From Paracoccaceae bacterium (lineage in GTDB: Bacteria; Pseudomonadota; Alphaproteobacteria; Rhodobacterales; Rhodobacteraceae), in contig JAPOSK010000216.1 in the NCBI GenBank assembly GCA_026709725.1, positions 1 to 8,018 of the forward strand: a stretch of DNA of 8,018 bases, written 5' to 3'. How positions within the stretch are numbered: the stretch's first letter is position 1; every line of letters begins with the position of its first letter. A program made the position numbers and the translations under genes. Below, piece by piece: positions 1 through 6,419 of the stretch. The notes below the pieces were generated by a model. It was not told where the DNA came from and did no database searches. It saw only the letters and a program-made list of their open reading frames with translations.

Positions 1-48
1 AGGGAGATCGCCGTGAATGTCCCGGACCTCCACCCGATCAGACGGGCG

Positions 49-1428
49 CTACTCGATCAGATAGACATCACAGGTGTATTTTCTGTGCTTGATCCGCAAG
101 CAGCTCTCATTGGCCTTGTCAGCACTCAAGCCGATGAACTTCAGATGGAAGGCATTCCTTTCCTTCACAACAACCTGACGGGCACCGAAGAGGGTCCCGG
201 GCGTGATCAGTTTGGCCTTGGTTGAGCGGGCAATGAGATTGTTCATGGTTCCAAACCGACCAAGTGAAATCCCTGCGGGCAACTTCCCTTCATCAATCTC
301 TGCGACTTCATCGCCATCGGCACCGTCCGCTTCCGTGAGGTTTGCCCCGCCTCTGCCGGCGGCTGGAACATCACCCTGTGCCGCTTCGCCCCCGATGTCT
401 GCAGCATCGGATGCAGATGAATCCGCTTGCCCGGTCACATCAGCGAGAATCGCTTCAGCATTGGCAATCTCCCGATCATCGAGTCGTTCCTGGGCCAACG
501 GTCTGCCTGGCACATCCGGACGCAAACGCGGTGCCCCGTAGCTGACCAGTTTGGTGATCAGTGATTCGGAATCATAGATCAATGGCATTTTGGGCCTGAC
601 CAGCACCACATGGGGCGTGGCATTCCGGAACCCTTCCTCAAGCAGCTTGGCCACCCGACTGTTTCGATCAGCAGCGGACTTGCCCCCAAACATCGTGACA
701 ATCAGTCGGACACCGCTGCGTTCTGCTGAAACGACCTGATTGAATCCCGCAGCCCGTGTATAACCTGTCTTGATGCCGTCAGCGCCCCTAACGGCATTCA
801 GGAAAGCACGATTGGTATTGTAGATTTCCCGACTGCCGATCATTGTCGAGCGACGGGAAAAGATATTGTAGTATCCGGGATAGTCATAAATCAGCCGTCG
901 ACCGAGATTGGCCATATCACGGGCTGTCGAAAAGTGGCCGATTTCGGTGAGCCCGTGCGCATTCTTGAAGACCGTGCTGCGCAGACCCATGGCCGTTGCC
1001 GCGATGTTCATTCGCCTGACAAATGCCTCCTCGCTCCCCGATACAGCTTCGGCAAGTGCTGTTGCCGCATCGTTGGCCGAGCGGATTGCAGCGGCCCGGA
1101 TCAGGTAACGAACGGAGTAACGACCCCCTTTCTTGAGATAGACTTTCGACGATGGTTCTGCGGCCGCCTTGGCCGAGATGAGGACTTTCTGGTCCACATC
1201 CAGCTCACCGCTCTCGATGGCTTCAAAGACGAGGTAAAGCGTCATCATCTTGGTCAGTGACGCAGGATGCAGATGGGTATCCGCATTCCGCGAATGCATG
1301 ACCGTGCCATCCCTGGCATCCATGGTCACGGCTGCATACTGGGGACTGGCCCGCACAACCGGTGCCTGAACCAGCACCAGAACAGCGATGAGAATTGGCC
1401 CGCACATGCGGGATACGATATGCGTCAT
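49..1428 (-). CDS. Secreted D-alanyl-D-alanine carboxypeptidase (peptidase S11, PBP5/6-type) with SPOR-like C-terminal tail
   Basis: This enzyme trims the terminal D-Ala from peptidoglycan stem pentapeptides in the periplasm. Counting from the ATG at 1428, residues 1-27 form a signal peptide: basic start, hydrophobic core GPILIAVLVLV, cleavage likely after VRA. All three serine-transpeptidase motifs are intact: SLTK with nucleophile Ser57 and Lys60, SAN at 117-119, and KTG at 220-222 inside GIKTGYT. A variable, acidic Ala/Gly/Asp-rich linker follows the catalytic domain. The last ~36 residues (FHLKFIGLSADKA, then a Cys-containing end) look like the second half of a SPOR glycan-binding domain, as in many alphaproteobacterial homologues. 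An in-frame GTG at 1467 has GGAGG only 3 bases upstream and would add 13 residues. I prefer the ATG because it gives a normal-length signal peptide, but the start is not settled. The family call is firm; the SPOR assignment is moderate. Confidence 0.95.
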   Translation of the reverse strand: MTHIVSRMCGPILIAVLVLVQAPVVRASPQYAAVTMDARDGTVMHSRNADTHLHPASLTKMMTLYLVFEAIESGELDVDQKVLISAKAAAEPSSKVYLKKGGRYSVRYLIRAAAIRSANDAATALAEAVSGSEEAFVRRMNIAATAMGLRSTVFKNAHGLTEIGHFSTARDMANLGRRLIYDYPGYYNIFSRRSTMIGSREIYNTNRAFLNAVRGADGIKTGYTRAAGFNQVVSAERSGVRLIVTMFGGKSAADRNSRVAKLLEEGFRNATPHVVLVRPKMPLIYDSESLITKLVSYGAPRLRPDVPGRPLAQERLDDREIANAEAILADVTGQADSSASDAADIGGEAAQGDVPAAGRGGANLTEADGADGDEVAEIDEGKLPAGISLGRFGTMNNLIARSTKAKLITPGTLFGARQVVVKERNAFHLKFIGLSADKANESCLRIKHRKYTCDVYLIE

Positions 1429-1467
1429 CCGCCTATTGCCGCTCAAGCGGCATCTTTTCTGCCACAC

Positions 1468-1712
1468 TCGCCTCCGACATGGTTATTATCGTTACCAGAA
1501 GCACAAGATCCCCTATACCACAACTTGCCATCACTGACAATTTTGGCAAGGAACAGCCCGGTGACATCAGATTTCAATCGCATGATGACCGCTGAACTTC
1601 CGGCCTGACCGGGAATCCGGCGATGCCCGCACCGCGCACCGAACGGAATTCCGGCCCCACAACAGGACCATCGCGTTTCCCGATTGCGGGCAGCCTCACC
1701 CCCCCCGTGCAG
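1468..1712. other. Intergenic region between hydrolase and carboxypeptidase
   Basis: These 245 bases separate two genes on the same (minus) strand. They hold the predicted carboxypeptidase promoter, a run of eight C at 1699-1706 just past the hydrolase stop codon, and a short perfect palindrome CGGAATTCCG near 1645-1654. I found no convincing intrinsic terminator (stem plus T-run) for the hydrolase and no small ORF worth calling. Confidence 0.5.
1512..1540 (-). promoter_or_regulatory. Predicted sigma70-type promoter of the carboxypeptidase gene
   Basis: On the minus strand, TTGTCA (1540-1535) is followed by a 17-base spacer and TATAGG (1517-1512). That is 5/6 and 4/6 matches to the sigma70 consensus with ideal spacing. 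Transcription would start near 1505, giving a leader of about 38 bases to the GTG or 77 to the ATG start. The carboxypeptidase can therefore be expressed independently of the upstream hydrolase gene. Prediction by eye only. Confidence 0.6.
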
Positions 1713-2444
1713 TCACGGCCCACGCTCATCATCAGTGAAAGAACGGCTGGCGAGAGAATCGATCAGTGGGGGCAATTCGGCAATGGTTTTTATCGAGAAG
1801 CACCGGTCATTGCCGGTCGGCAGGACGCACTGCTCATAGGCCCAGTCATCGTCACATGGAATGTGCACAGCGAGGCATCCTGCATCCAGTGCCGGTATGA
1901 TGTCGGAGCGGGCCGAATTGCCAACCATCATTGCCCGGTGCGGACCATCAGCCCATTTGTGAAAAATAGTCTCATAGACCTCCTGTGTCTTGTCGCTGAC
2001 AATCTCAACATGATCAAATTCATCACCAAGGCCGGACTGGGCAATCTTGCGTTCCTGGTCGAGAAGGTCACCTTTGGTAATGAGAAGCAGGCGCCATTTC
2101 CGACCAAGGGTTCTGATGACATCCCGGACATTCGGATAGAGGATGATCGGGTGGTCCTGGAGACTCCGCCCGAGTTGGAGAATTTGATCAATGATTGTGA
2201 TCGGGACCCTTTGCTGCGTGACCTCGATCGCGGTCTCGATCATTGACAGCATAAAGCCTTTGACTCCAAACCCGTAATAGGCCAGATTTCGGATTTCGAG
2301 ATCATGCAGGTGCTGCCGAAGATCGGGAGACCGGGAATACTCGGCGAGAAGGTTGACGAACTTTTCTTCGGTCAGATTGAAATGGAATGTATGTCCCCAG
2401 AGCGTATCATCGGCATCAAACGCAATTGTTGTAAGATCGGACAT
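1713..2444 (-). CDS. HAD-superfamily hydrolase (haloacid dehalogenase-like phosphatase)
   Basis: A 243-residue protein with the four HAD motifs in order. Motif I is FDADDTLW, with nucleophile Asp10 and acid/base Asp12. Motif II is LLLITKGD, with Thr123. Motif III is Lys152 in VSDKTQEVY. Motif IV is VGNSARSD, with Asp181. The inserted region between motifs I and II (about residues 18-95) is helical and resembles a C1-type cap. Such enzymes hydrolyse small phosphorylated metabolites through an aspartyl-phosphate intermediate in the cytoplasm. The substrate cannot be read from sequence; YjjG-like nucleotidases and phosphoglycolate-type enzymes are both possible relatives. ATG at 2444 is chosen over the adjacent upstream TTG because it starts the conserved MSDLTTIAFD segment and has a GAG-type ribosome site five bases upstream. 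It is divergent from clpS and upstream of the carboxypeptidase on the same strand. Confidence 0.92.
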   Translation of the reverse strand: MSDLTTIAFDADDTLWGHTFHFNLTEEKFVNLLAEYSRSPDLRQHLHDLEIRNLAYYGFGVKGFMLSMIETAIEVTQQRVPITIIDQILQLGRSLQDHPIILYPNVRDVIRTLGRKWRLLLITKGDLLDQERKIAQSGLGDEFDHVEIVSDKTQEVYETIFHKWADGPHRAMMVGNSARSDIIPALDAGCLAVHIPCDDDWAYEQCVLPTGNDRCFSIKTIAELPPLIDSLASRSFTDDERGP

Positions 2445-2457
2445 CAAATCTCAACTC

Positions 2458-2486
2458 TTCCCATGACGCGCACTTGAATTTATAGT
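2458..2486 (+). promoter_or_regulatory. Candidate clpS promoter, overlapping a divergent -10-like element
   Basis: On the plus strand, TTCCCA (2458-2463), a 17-base spacer and TATAGT (2481-2486) match sigma70 at 4/6 and 5/6. Transcription would begin near 2493, about 37 bases before the clpS start. The same AT-rich core reads TATAAA on the minus strand (2484-2479), a possible -10 for the divergent hydrolase gene, but I see no good -35 for that direction. Prediction by eye. Confidence 0.4.
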
Positions 2487-2529
2487 CAGGAAATCCCAGA
2501 GTTCCACAGAGAGCAATCACGACAGGATC

Positions 2530-2886
2530 ATGATGCATACATCCCATGATGACCATGACGCCGACAACGATGTCCTTGAGACCGACATCGACACCGGTCA
2601 TGAGTCCGATACAGCCATTCTCGAACGTCCCGAGCAGCCGCCCCTGTATCGGGTCCTGATGTTCAATGACGATTATACACCGATGGCATTCGTCGTCAGT
2701 ATTCTGCAGCAGATTTTCGGCATGACGGCTGAACGCGCCGTCACCCTGATGCTTGAGGTCCACAACCAGGGGTTTGCGGTGGTTGGTGTCTATGAACATG
2801 AAATCGCCCAGACCAAGGCGAGTCAGGTCCTCAGGGCCGCCCGCAAGGAGGATCATCCACTGGAGTGCCGCATCGAAAAGGACTGA
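2530..2886 (+). CDS. clpS: ClpS, adaptor of the ClpAP protease for N-degron substrates
   Basis: ClpS binds proteins with N-terminal bulky hydrophobic residues and hands them to ClpA for degradation by ClpP in the cytoplasm. The 118-residue product has an acidic, His/Asp-rich flexible N-terminal extension (about residues 1-36). The ClpS core follows, with YRVLMFNDDYTPM at 40-52. The N-degron pocket residues are present: Asn46, Asp47 and Asp48, the gatekeeper-type Met52, and His78 in LEVHNQG. The core ends with the typical EIAQTKASQV and HPLECRIE segments. Two ATG codons (2530 and 2533) are adjacent; AGGA at 2524-2527 is better spaced for the second, so the true start may be one codon later. 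In most proteobacteria clpA follows directly, but here it does not. The assignment is very secure. Confidence 0.97.
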   Translation: MMHTSHDDHDADNDVLETDIDTGHESDTAILERPEQPPLYRVLMFNDDYTPMAFVVSILQQIFGMTAERAVTLMLEVHNQGFAVVGVYEHEIAQTKASQVLRAARKEDHPLECRIEKD

Positions 2887-3377
2887 TTCTCCCCAGTGAC
2901 GGATTGCAGGAGCAGACACCCGGTTTCGATTTTTTGATGAGCCCGGGGCACCGAATGGAGGGCCGCGACCGGTGTGTGCCGCCTTGAGCCGATCACCATG
3001 TTCCTGCCGTCTGTGGATGGAGATGGGCACCGGATCCATGATTTGCCATCACGTATTGCACGGCATTTTACTCGAACATCATTTTCCTGATGAACGTTGG
3101 GGGGACATTCCTGTTTGACAGGACTGTTTTCGCCCCCCCCCCTGCCCATCCTGCTCAACGCGCCCGGATCAGACAAAACGGTTCTGGATATCAGGCATCC
3201 CCATCGCCGCTGCCCGGCACCGTATTCGAAATCCGGACTGTCTGTGGCCAGGATCTGTACACCGGACCCCCACCTTGCCCCGACCGGAAATGGAGGCAGC
3301 GGCTCAATCACCCTCACCTGACGACAGGGCGGGACACCCGGAAGCAGAACCCACATTCGAGATCGGAGGGACCGGCG
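2887..3377. other. Long gene-free region between convergent clpS and trcR
   Basis: About 490 bases lie between the ends of two converging genes. Frames on both strands give proteins of odd composition with no recognisable motif, and I see no start of ClpA. Visible structure includes G6 at 3099-3104, a 6-bp hairpin at 3109-3123 and C10 at 3133-3142, detailed separately. I could not find a classical intrinsic terminator for either gene. The region could hide an untranslated RNA or decayed coding sequence, but nothing supports naming one. Confidence 0.5.
3109..3130 (+). terminator. Weak terminator-like hairpin downstream of clpS
   Basis: TCCTGT (3109-3114) and ACAGGA (3118-3123) form a perfect 6-bp stem around a TTG loop, followed by CTGTTTT. 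The stem is short and only half G/C, and it lies about 220 bases past the clpS stop codon, so its role as a terminator is doubtful. Confidence 0.25.
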
Positions 3378-4031
3378 CTAGTCGCCCAGGGTGAAGTTCT
3401 CCAGTTCCGTCAGTGCCGAGGGTGTCTTGCCGTCGGACCGTGATGGCTCACTGACGACAGTGGAAATTTTCAATCCCGACTCGGGGTCCGGTTGCGGTGC
3501 CGGATTGCGTTTTTTGGCCTTGCTGATGGCATCATTGAGCGCCTTCTGACGGCAAAGCCCCAGCGTCACAGGATCCGTCGGCTGGATATTTGCAATATTC
3601 CAATGGGTTCGATCCCGGATTTTATCCACGGTTGATTTGGTTGTGCCGATGAGCCGACAGATCTGCCCTGTCGATACATCCGGGCAGTTCTTGATCATCC
3701 ACAGGATCGCGGCGGGCTTGTCACCCCGTTTCGATACGGGTGTGTAGCGGGGCCCGATCTGGCGTTTTTCTCCTTCAAGCCAGGCATTGTGTTTCATCTG
3801 GAGCCGATACTCCGGATCCTTTTCACCCTTCTCGATCTCCCCGGCATCAACCTGGCGATTCTCTATGGGGCTTGTCCCAAGCAGTCCGGCTGCGAGTTCC
3901 CCATCGGCGATGCTCTGGATCTCAAGCACATCAAGCCCGCAAAAGTCAGCAATTTGCTGGAACGTCAGTGCTGTATTGTCAACCAGCCATACAGCCGTCG
4001 ACTTCGGAAAATTCAACGTCATGCCGCTCAT
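3378..4031 (-). CDS. trcR: TrcR (DUF1013 family), RNA-polymerase-associated cell-cycle regulator
   Basis: The 217-residue product matches the alphaproteobacterial DUF1013 family, described in Caulobacter as TrcR, a protein that tracks with RNA polymerase and influences cell-cycle transcription. Hallmark segments are PKSTAVWLVDNTALTFQQIA (9-28), FCGLDVLEIQSIADGE (30-45), a helix-turn-helix-like second domain around KPAAILWMIKNCPDVSTGQI (105-124), and RLIGTTKSTVDKIRDRTHWN (126-145). The final ~40 residues (Pro/Ser/Thr-rich) are variable and probably disordered. The ATG at 4031 is used; Met4 (codon 4022-4020) is an alternative start. It is last in a minus-strand run after COQ9 and the quinone oxidoreductase, but has its own strong predicted promoter in the 116-base gap. 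The family call is strong by sequence pattern; the function is carried over from the family. Confidence 0.88.
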   Translation of the reverse strand: MSGMTLNFPKSTAVWLVDNTALTFQQIADFCGLDVLEIQSIADGELAAGLLGTSPIENRQVDAGEIEKGEKDPEYRLQMKHNAWLEGEKRQIGPRYTPVSKRGDKPAAILWMIKNCPDVSTGQICRLIGTTKSTVDKIRDRTHWNIANIQPTDPVTLGLCRQKALNDAISKAKKRNPAPQPDPESGLKISTVVSEPSRSDGKTPSALTELENFTLGD

Positions 4032-4111
4032 CTTGCAATGCCCTCGCTGCTGCCCGTCATGTTATCGGCTGGACCGGGATGACGATCCGGAACCGCCAAC
4101 ACGCTTCCGAC

Positions 4112-4140
4112 CTTATAGTGTCCGGTCCATGCGCTGACAA
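4112..4140 (-). promoter_or_regulatory. Strong predicted sigma70-type promoter of trcR
   Basis: Reading the minus strand, TTGTCA (4140-4135), exactly 17 bases, then TATAAG (4117-4112): each hexamer matches consensus at 5/6 positions. The -35 begins only seven bases beyond the stop codon of the upstream oxidoreductase. A start near 4105 would leave an untranslated leader of about 74 bases before trcR. This is the best promoter match I found in the window. Confidence 0.65.
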
Positions 4141-4147
4141 CCTGACC

Positions 4148-5143
4148 CTACAATGATTCGTCCGGTTCGATATCAAGGACGATCTTTCCGATATGCGCTG
4201 ATGACTCCATCCGCGAATGCGCGGCCGCGGCCTGATCCAGCGGGAAATGCGAGTCCATGACAGGTGCGATGCGACGGGTCTCAAGCAATGGCCAGACCTC
4301 TGAACGGAGAGCATTCGCAATCACTGCCTTGGCCTGAATGGACTGGGGTCGCAATGTGCTCCCGGTCACTGTCAACCGCCGCATCATGACCCGCGCAAAG
4401 TTCAACTCGGTCTTTGGACCCTGCAAAAAGGCAATCTGCACCAATCGACCGTCTTCAGCCAGCAGACTGACATTCTTCGGGATGTATGACCCGCCAACCA
4501 TGTCGAGAATGACATCAGCACCACGTCCGTCCGTCAGTGCCCTGACCTCCTCGACAAAATCCACTTCGCGATAGTTTATTGCGGCGTCAGCCCCAAGATC
4601 ACGACATGCGGAACATTTCCTTGTGCTGCCTGCCGTCACAAGAACCCGTGCCCCGAATGCCGATGCCAGCTGGATTGCGGTGGTCCCTATTCCCGATGCC
4701 CCCCCATGAACCAGCAGCGTCTCCCCGGCCTGCAGGCGCCCCCGCATGAACACATTGCTCCAGACGGTAAAATGGGTTTCACACAAGGCAGCCGCCTCCC
4801 TGAATCCGCACGAACCCGGAATCGGCAGCGCATGATCTTCATGTGTGAGAGAATACTCCGCATAACCACCACCGGGCAGGAGGGCGCAGACCGGATCCCC
4901 GACCTGCCACCGTGTCACCCGCTCCCCGACCCCGGCAACAATGCCCGCCGATTCGAGGCCGGGCAGATCACTGGCATCGGGTGGTGGCGCATAGGCACCC
5001 ATGCGCTGGAGAACATCCGGTCGATTGATGCCGGCTGCATGGTTCCGGATCAGAATCTGGCAGTCTTCAGGTTCGGGGATATCCCGCTCTGCGACCTGCA
5101 ACACCCCCGGGTCACCCGGCATGACAATCTCAACAACGCGCAT
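4148..5143 (-). CDS. Zinc-free NAD(P)H quinone oxidoreductase (MDR family, PIG3/zeta-crystallin-like)
   Basis: A 331-residue cytoplasmic medium-chain reductase that transfers hydride from NAD(P)H to quinones or related alpha,beta-unsaturated carbonyls. The GroES-like N-terminal half contains AAGINRPDVLQRMGAYAPPP (36-55) and LPGLESAG (60-67). The Rossmann nucleotide-binding motif is VHGGASGIGTTAIQLA (145-160). The C-terminus has the family signature RPQS (265-268) and HIGKIVL (317-323). It lacks the zinc-binding Cys/His set of alcohol dehydrogenases, as expected for the PIG3-type quinone branch. ATG at 5143 is chosen because AGGA at 5155-5152 is spaced eight bases upstream; an in-frame GTG at 5164 would add seven residues with poorer context. 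It lies 85 bases downstream of COQ9 on the same strand, so co-transcription is plausible. Physiological substrate unknown. Confidence 0.93.
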   Translation of the reverse strand: MRVVEIVMPGDPGVLQVAERDIPEPEDCQILIRNHAAGINRPDVLQRMGAYAPPPDASDLPGLESAGIVAGVGERVTRWQVGDPVCALLPGGGYAEYSLTHEDHALPIPGSCGFREAAALCETHFTVWSNVFMRGRLQAGETLLVHGGASGIGTTAIQLASAFGARVLVTAGSTRKCSACRDLGADAAINYREVDFVEEVRALTDGRGADVILDMVGGSYIPKNVSLLAEDGRLVQIAFLQGPKTELNFARVMMRRLTVTGSTLRPQSIQAKAVIANALRSEVWPLLETRRIAPVMDSHFPLDQAAAAHSRMESSAHIGKIVLDIEPDESL

Positions 5144-5149
5144 CGTGTT

Positions 5150-5155
5150 CTTCCT
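5150..5155 (-). promoter_or_regulatory. Ribosome-binding site deciding the quinone oxidoreductase start
   Basis: AGGAAG on the minus strand lies eight bases (counted from AGGA) before the ATG at 5143. It supports that start over the in-frame GTG at 5164, which would place this site inside the coding sequence. Confidence 0.55.
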
Positions 5156-5228
5156 GACGTTCACCGTGACGACATCCCCATTTCAGTACCGATACAGTGC
5201 CCGATCCAGGATTCTGAATGACAGGGAC

Positions 5229-5918
5229 TTAACGGCTGTAACCGCGACGGGACCCGTCGGCGTGCCTGACCCGTGTACCGAACCGGGACATCATCCCGGC
5301 GACCGGTTCATAGATCCGACTGTTCCGCACTCTGGCCTTGGCCGACTCGATGCGCATGACATCAGCAATGCGGCGGTCGATAAATGCCCGGGTCTCCCGA
5401 AGGCCATCGCTGCTGTCTCCCACGAGATAAAGTGCTGCACTTCCCAAAACCGTAACAAGGGTCATCCGTTTGGTATACCAGTTCAAATCACGTTCTGTAT
5501 GGCCGAAATAGTTCCATATGCTGTCTGAGGATTCCCATGTCAGCCGTGCGCCTTCTGCACAGTGCCGCGGCAGCGCGAAATGAGCAATAAGAGCCCTGAC
5601 CGCCAGTCGGTGACCGGCGGCCTGCCGGCATCGCTGCCAGACTGCCTCGGCAATCCTGTCAGGAAATCGGAGAGTGGAGAGATCCATCGTATCCAGCACG
5701 GCAATCATTTCACGATCGGACCGTCGATGGTATTCCATCGCCAGATCCGCCGCTCCTCGCGGAATGATGCCCCTGATGTCTTCACGGGCAATGTCCATCC
5801 GTCGCAGAATGCGCTCCAGGGCTTCCTCAGTCCATCCATGATCCCGGGACTCGCCAATCATGGCATCAAGCAAATTGGAAAGCACCGGCTTTCCGACTTC
5901 GGAATCATTCCGGCTCAT
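5229..5918 (-). CDS. coq9: COQ9-family ubiquinone biosynthesis protein
   Basis: The 229-residue product has the COQ9 family core. The N-terminal half is helical with a TetR-like look. The diagnostic block WNYFGHTERDLNWYTKR runs from Trp135 to Arg151, then a hydrophobic helix (TLVTVLGSAALYLVGD, 153-168) and FIDRRIADVM (179-188). Eukaryotic COQ9 binds an isoprene lipid and presents it to the hydroxylase COQ7. Alphaproteobacterial members are believed to support ubiquinone synthesis in a similar way, and the protein itself is not a known enzyme. The ATG at 5918 is preceded by GGCGGGA at a loose spacing. The gene is divergent from rpsU, a neighbourhood I recall as common in this class, and is followed by a quinone oxidoreductase, consistent with quinone metabolism. 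I did not find a convincing promoter. Confidence 0.93.
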   Translation of the reverse strand: MSRNDSEVGKPVLSNLLDAMIGESRDHGWTEEALERILRRMDIAREDIRGIIPRGAADLAMEYHRRSDREMIAVLDTMDLSTLRFPDRIAEAVWQRCRQAAGHRLAVRALIAHFALPRHCAEGARLTWESSDSIWNYFGHTERDLNWYTKRMTLVTVLGSAALYLVGDSSDGLRETRAFIDRRIADVMRIESAKARVRNSRIYEPVAGMMSRFGTRVRHADGSRRGYSR

Positions 5919-6185
5919 ATGTCACATCCCGCCCATTCATGTTCTCGTTTGCCATCATCGGTTTTCCGAATGCACTGATCCCGTCAAGCACAGGCATTGC
6001 AACCCCGGTGCCCGTTCCGGAAATATGTCGTTGTATTCCCTTCAAGGCATCTCTATGTATCGCCATCCGCACATGCCTGCAACGCAGGCGGCAAGATGGA
6101 TCCGGTCCCCTTTTCCAACCCCGTCACTCCGGGTTGCGACGGTGACAGGGCAACAACCAGAATCGGACGGAGACAAACGACGTCT
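5919..6185. other. Divergent control region between COQ9 and rpsU
   Basis: These 267 bases must carry signals for both genes. I see no clear sigma70 pair in either direction. On the minus strand a near-consensus -35 (TTGACG, about 5985-5980) lacks a matching -10; on the plus strand only weak candidates such as TTGTAT with TATGTA occur around 6032-6060. An rpsU leader of well over 100 bases is possible but unproven. Confidence 0.4.
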
Positions 6186-6419
6186 ATGGCACAGAATGAT
6201 CGAAATACAGGACTTAAGGTCGTGGTCAGAGAGAACAATGTTGACCAGGCTCTCAGGGTTCTCAAAAAGAAACTTCAGCGTGAAGGTGTGTTCCGGGATA
6301 TCAAGATCAGGCAGTATTATGAAAAGCCTTCCCAGCGCAAAGCCAGAGAACGTTCGGAGGCGATCCGTCGTGCACGGAAACTCGCCCGCAAACGGGCCAT
6401 GCTTGACGGCCGTATCTGA
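6186..6419 (+). CDS. rpsU: 30S ribosomal protein bS21
   Basis: A 77-residue, strongly basic ribosomal protein of the small subunit, which in other bacteria sits near the anti-Shine-Dalgarno end of 16S rRNA and helps initiation. The core [20 protein letters not shown] (13-32), [17 protein letters not shown] (33-49) and the Arg/Lys-rich tail [11 protein letters not shown] (61-71) match alphaproteobacterial bS21. ATG at 6186 adds about nine polar residues before the usual MQVLVRDNN-type beginning; short extensions like this occur in relatives, and no start codon falls at the canonical position (Leu10 is CTT). The GGAG at 6169-6172 is 13 bases upstream, rather far for a ribosome site. A longer in-frame reading from 5997 is not credible: its extra sequence lacks any family similarity. 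Confidence 0.97.
   Translation: MAQNDRNTGLKVVVRENNVDQALRVLKKKLQREGVFRDIKIRQYYEKPSQRKARERSEAIRRARKLARKRAMLDGRI

Noticed and set aside
1..48. Start of another minus-strand gene (GTG at 33-31 open to the window edge)
   Set aside because: Only 11 codons are visible, the ribosome-site match is poor and no family can be recognised.
1623..2246. 207-codon plus-strand ORF antisense to the HAD hydrolase
   Set aside because: The minus strand carries all four HAD motifs, so this frame is a shadow.
2416..3039. 207-codon minus-strand ORF antisense to clpS
   Set aside because: It overlaps a secure clpS on the opposite strand and has no motifs; best explained as a shadow frame.
3115..3142. Perfect TTGACA (-35) at 3115-3120
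   Set aside because: At the right spacing the sequence is a C-run, so there is no -10; it is part of a hairpin instead.
3171..3244. tRNA-like stretch with a TTCGAAA T-loop-like segment and partly complementary ends about 73 bases apart
   Set aside because: The T-stem has a mismatch, the acceptor has two, there is no T8, and the bases where the anticodon stem should be do not pair.
5997..6185. Upstream in-frame extension of rpsU (63 extra residues)
   Set aside because: The added residues have no similarity to bS21 and include a Cys/Pro/His-rich mix unlike ribosomal proteins; the 77-residue form is close to family length.
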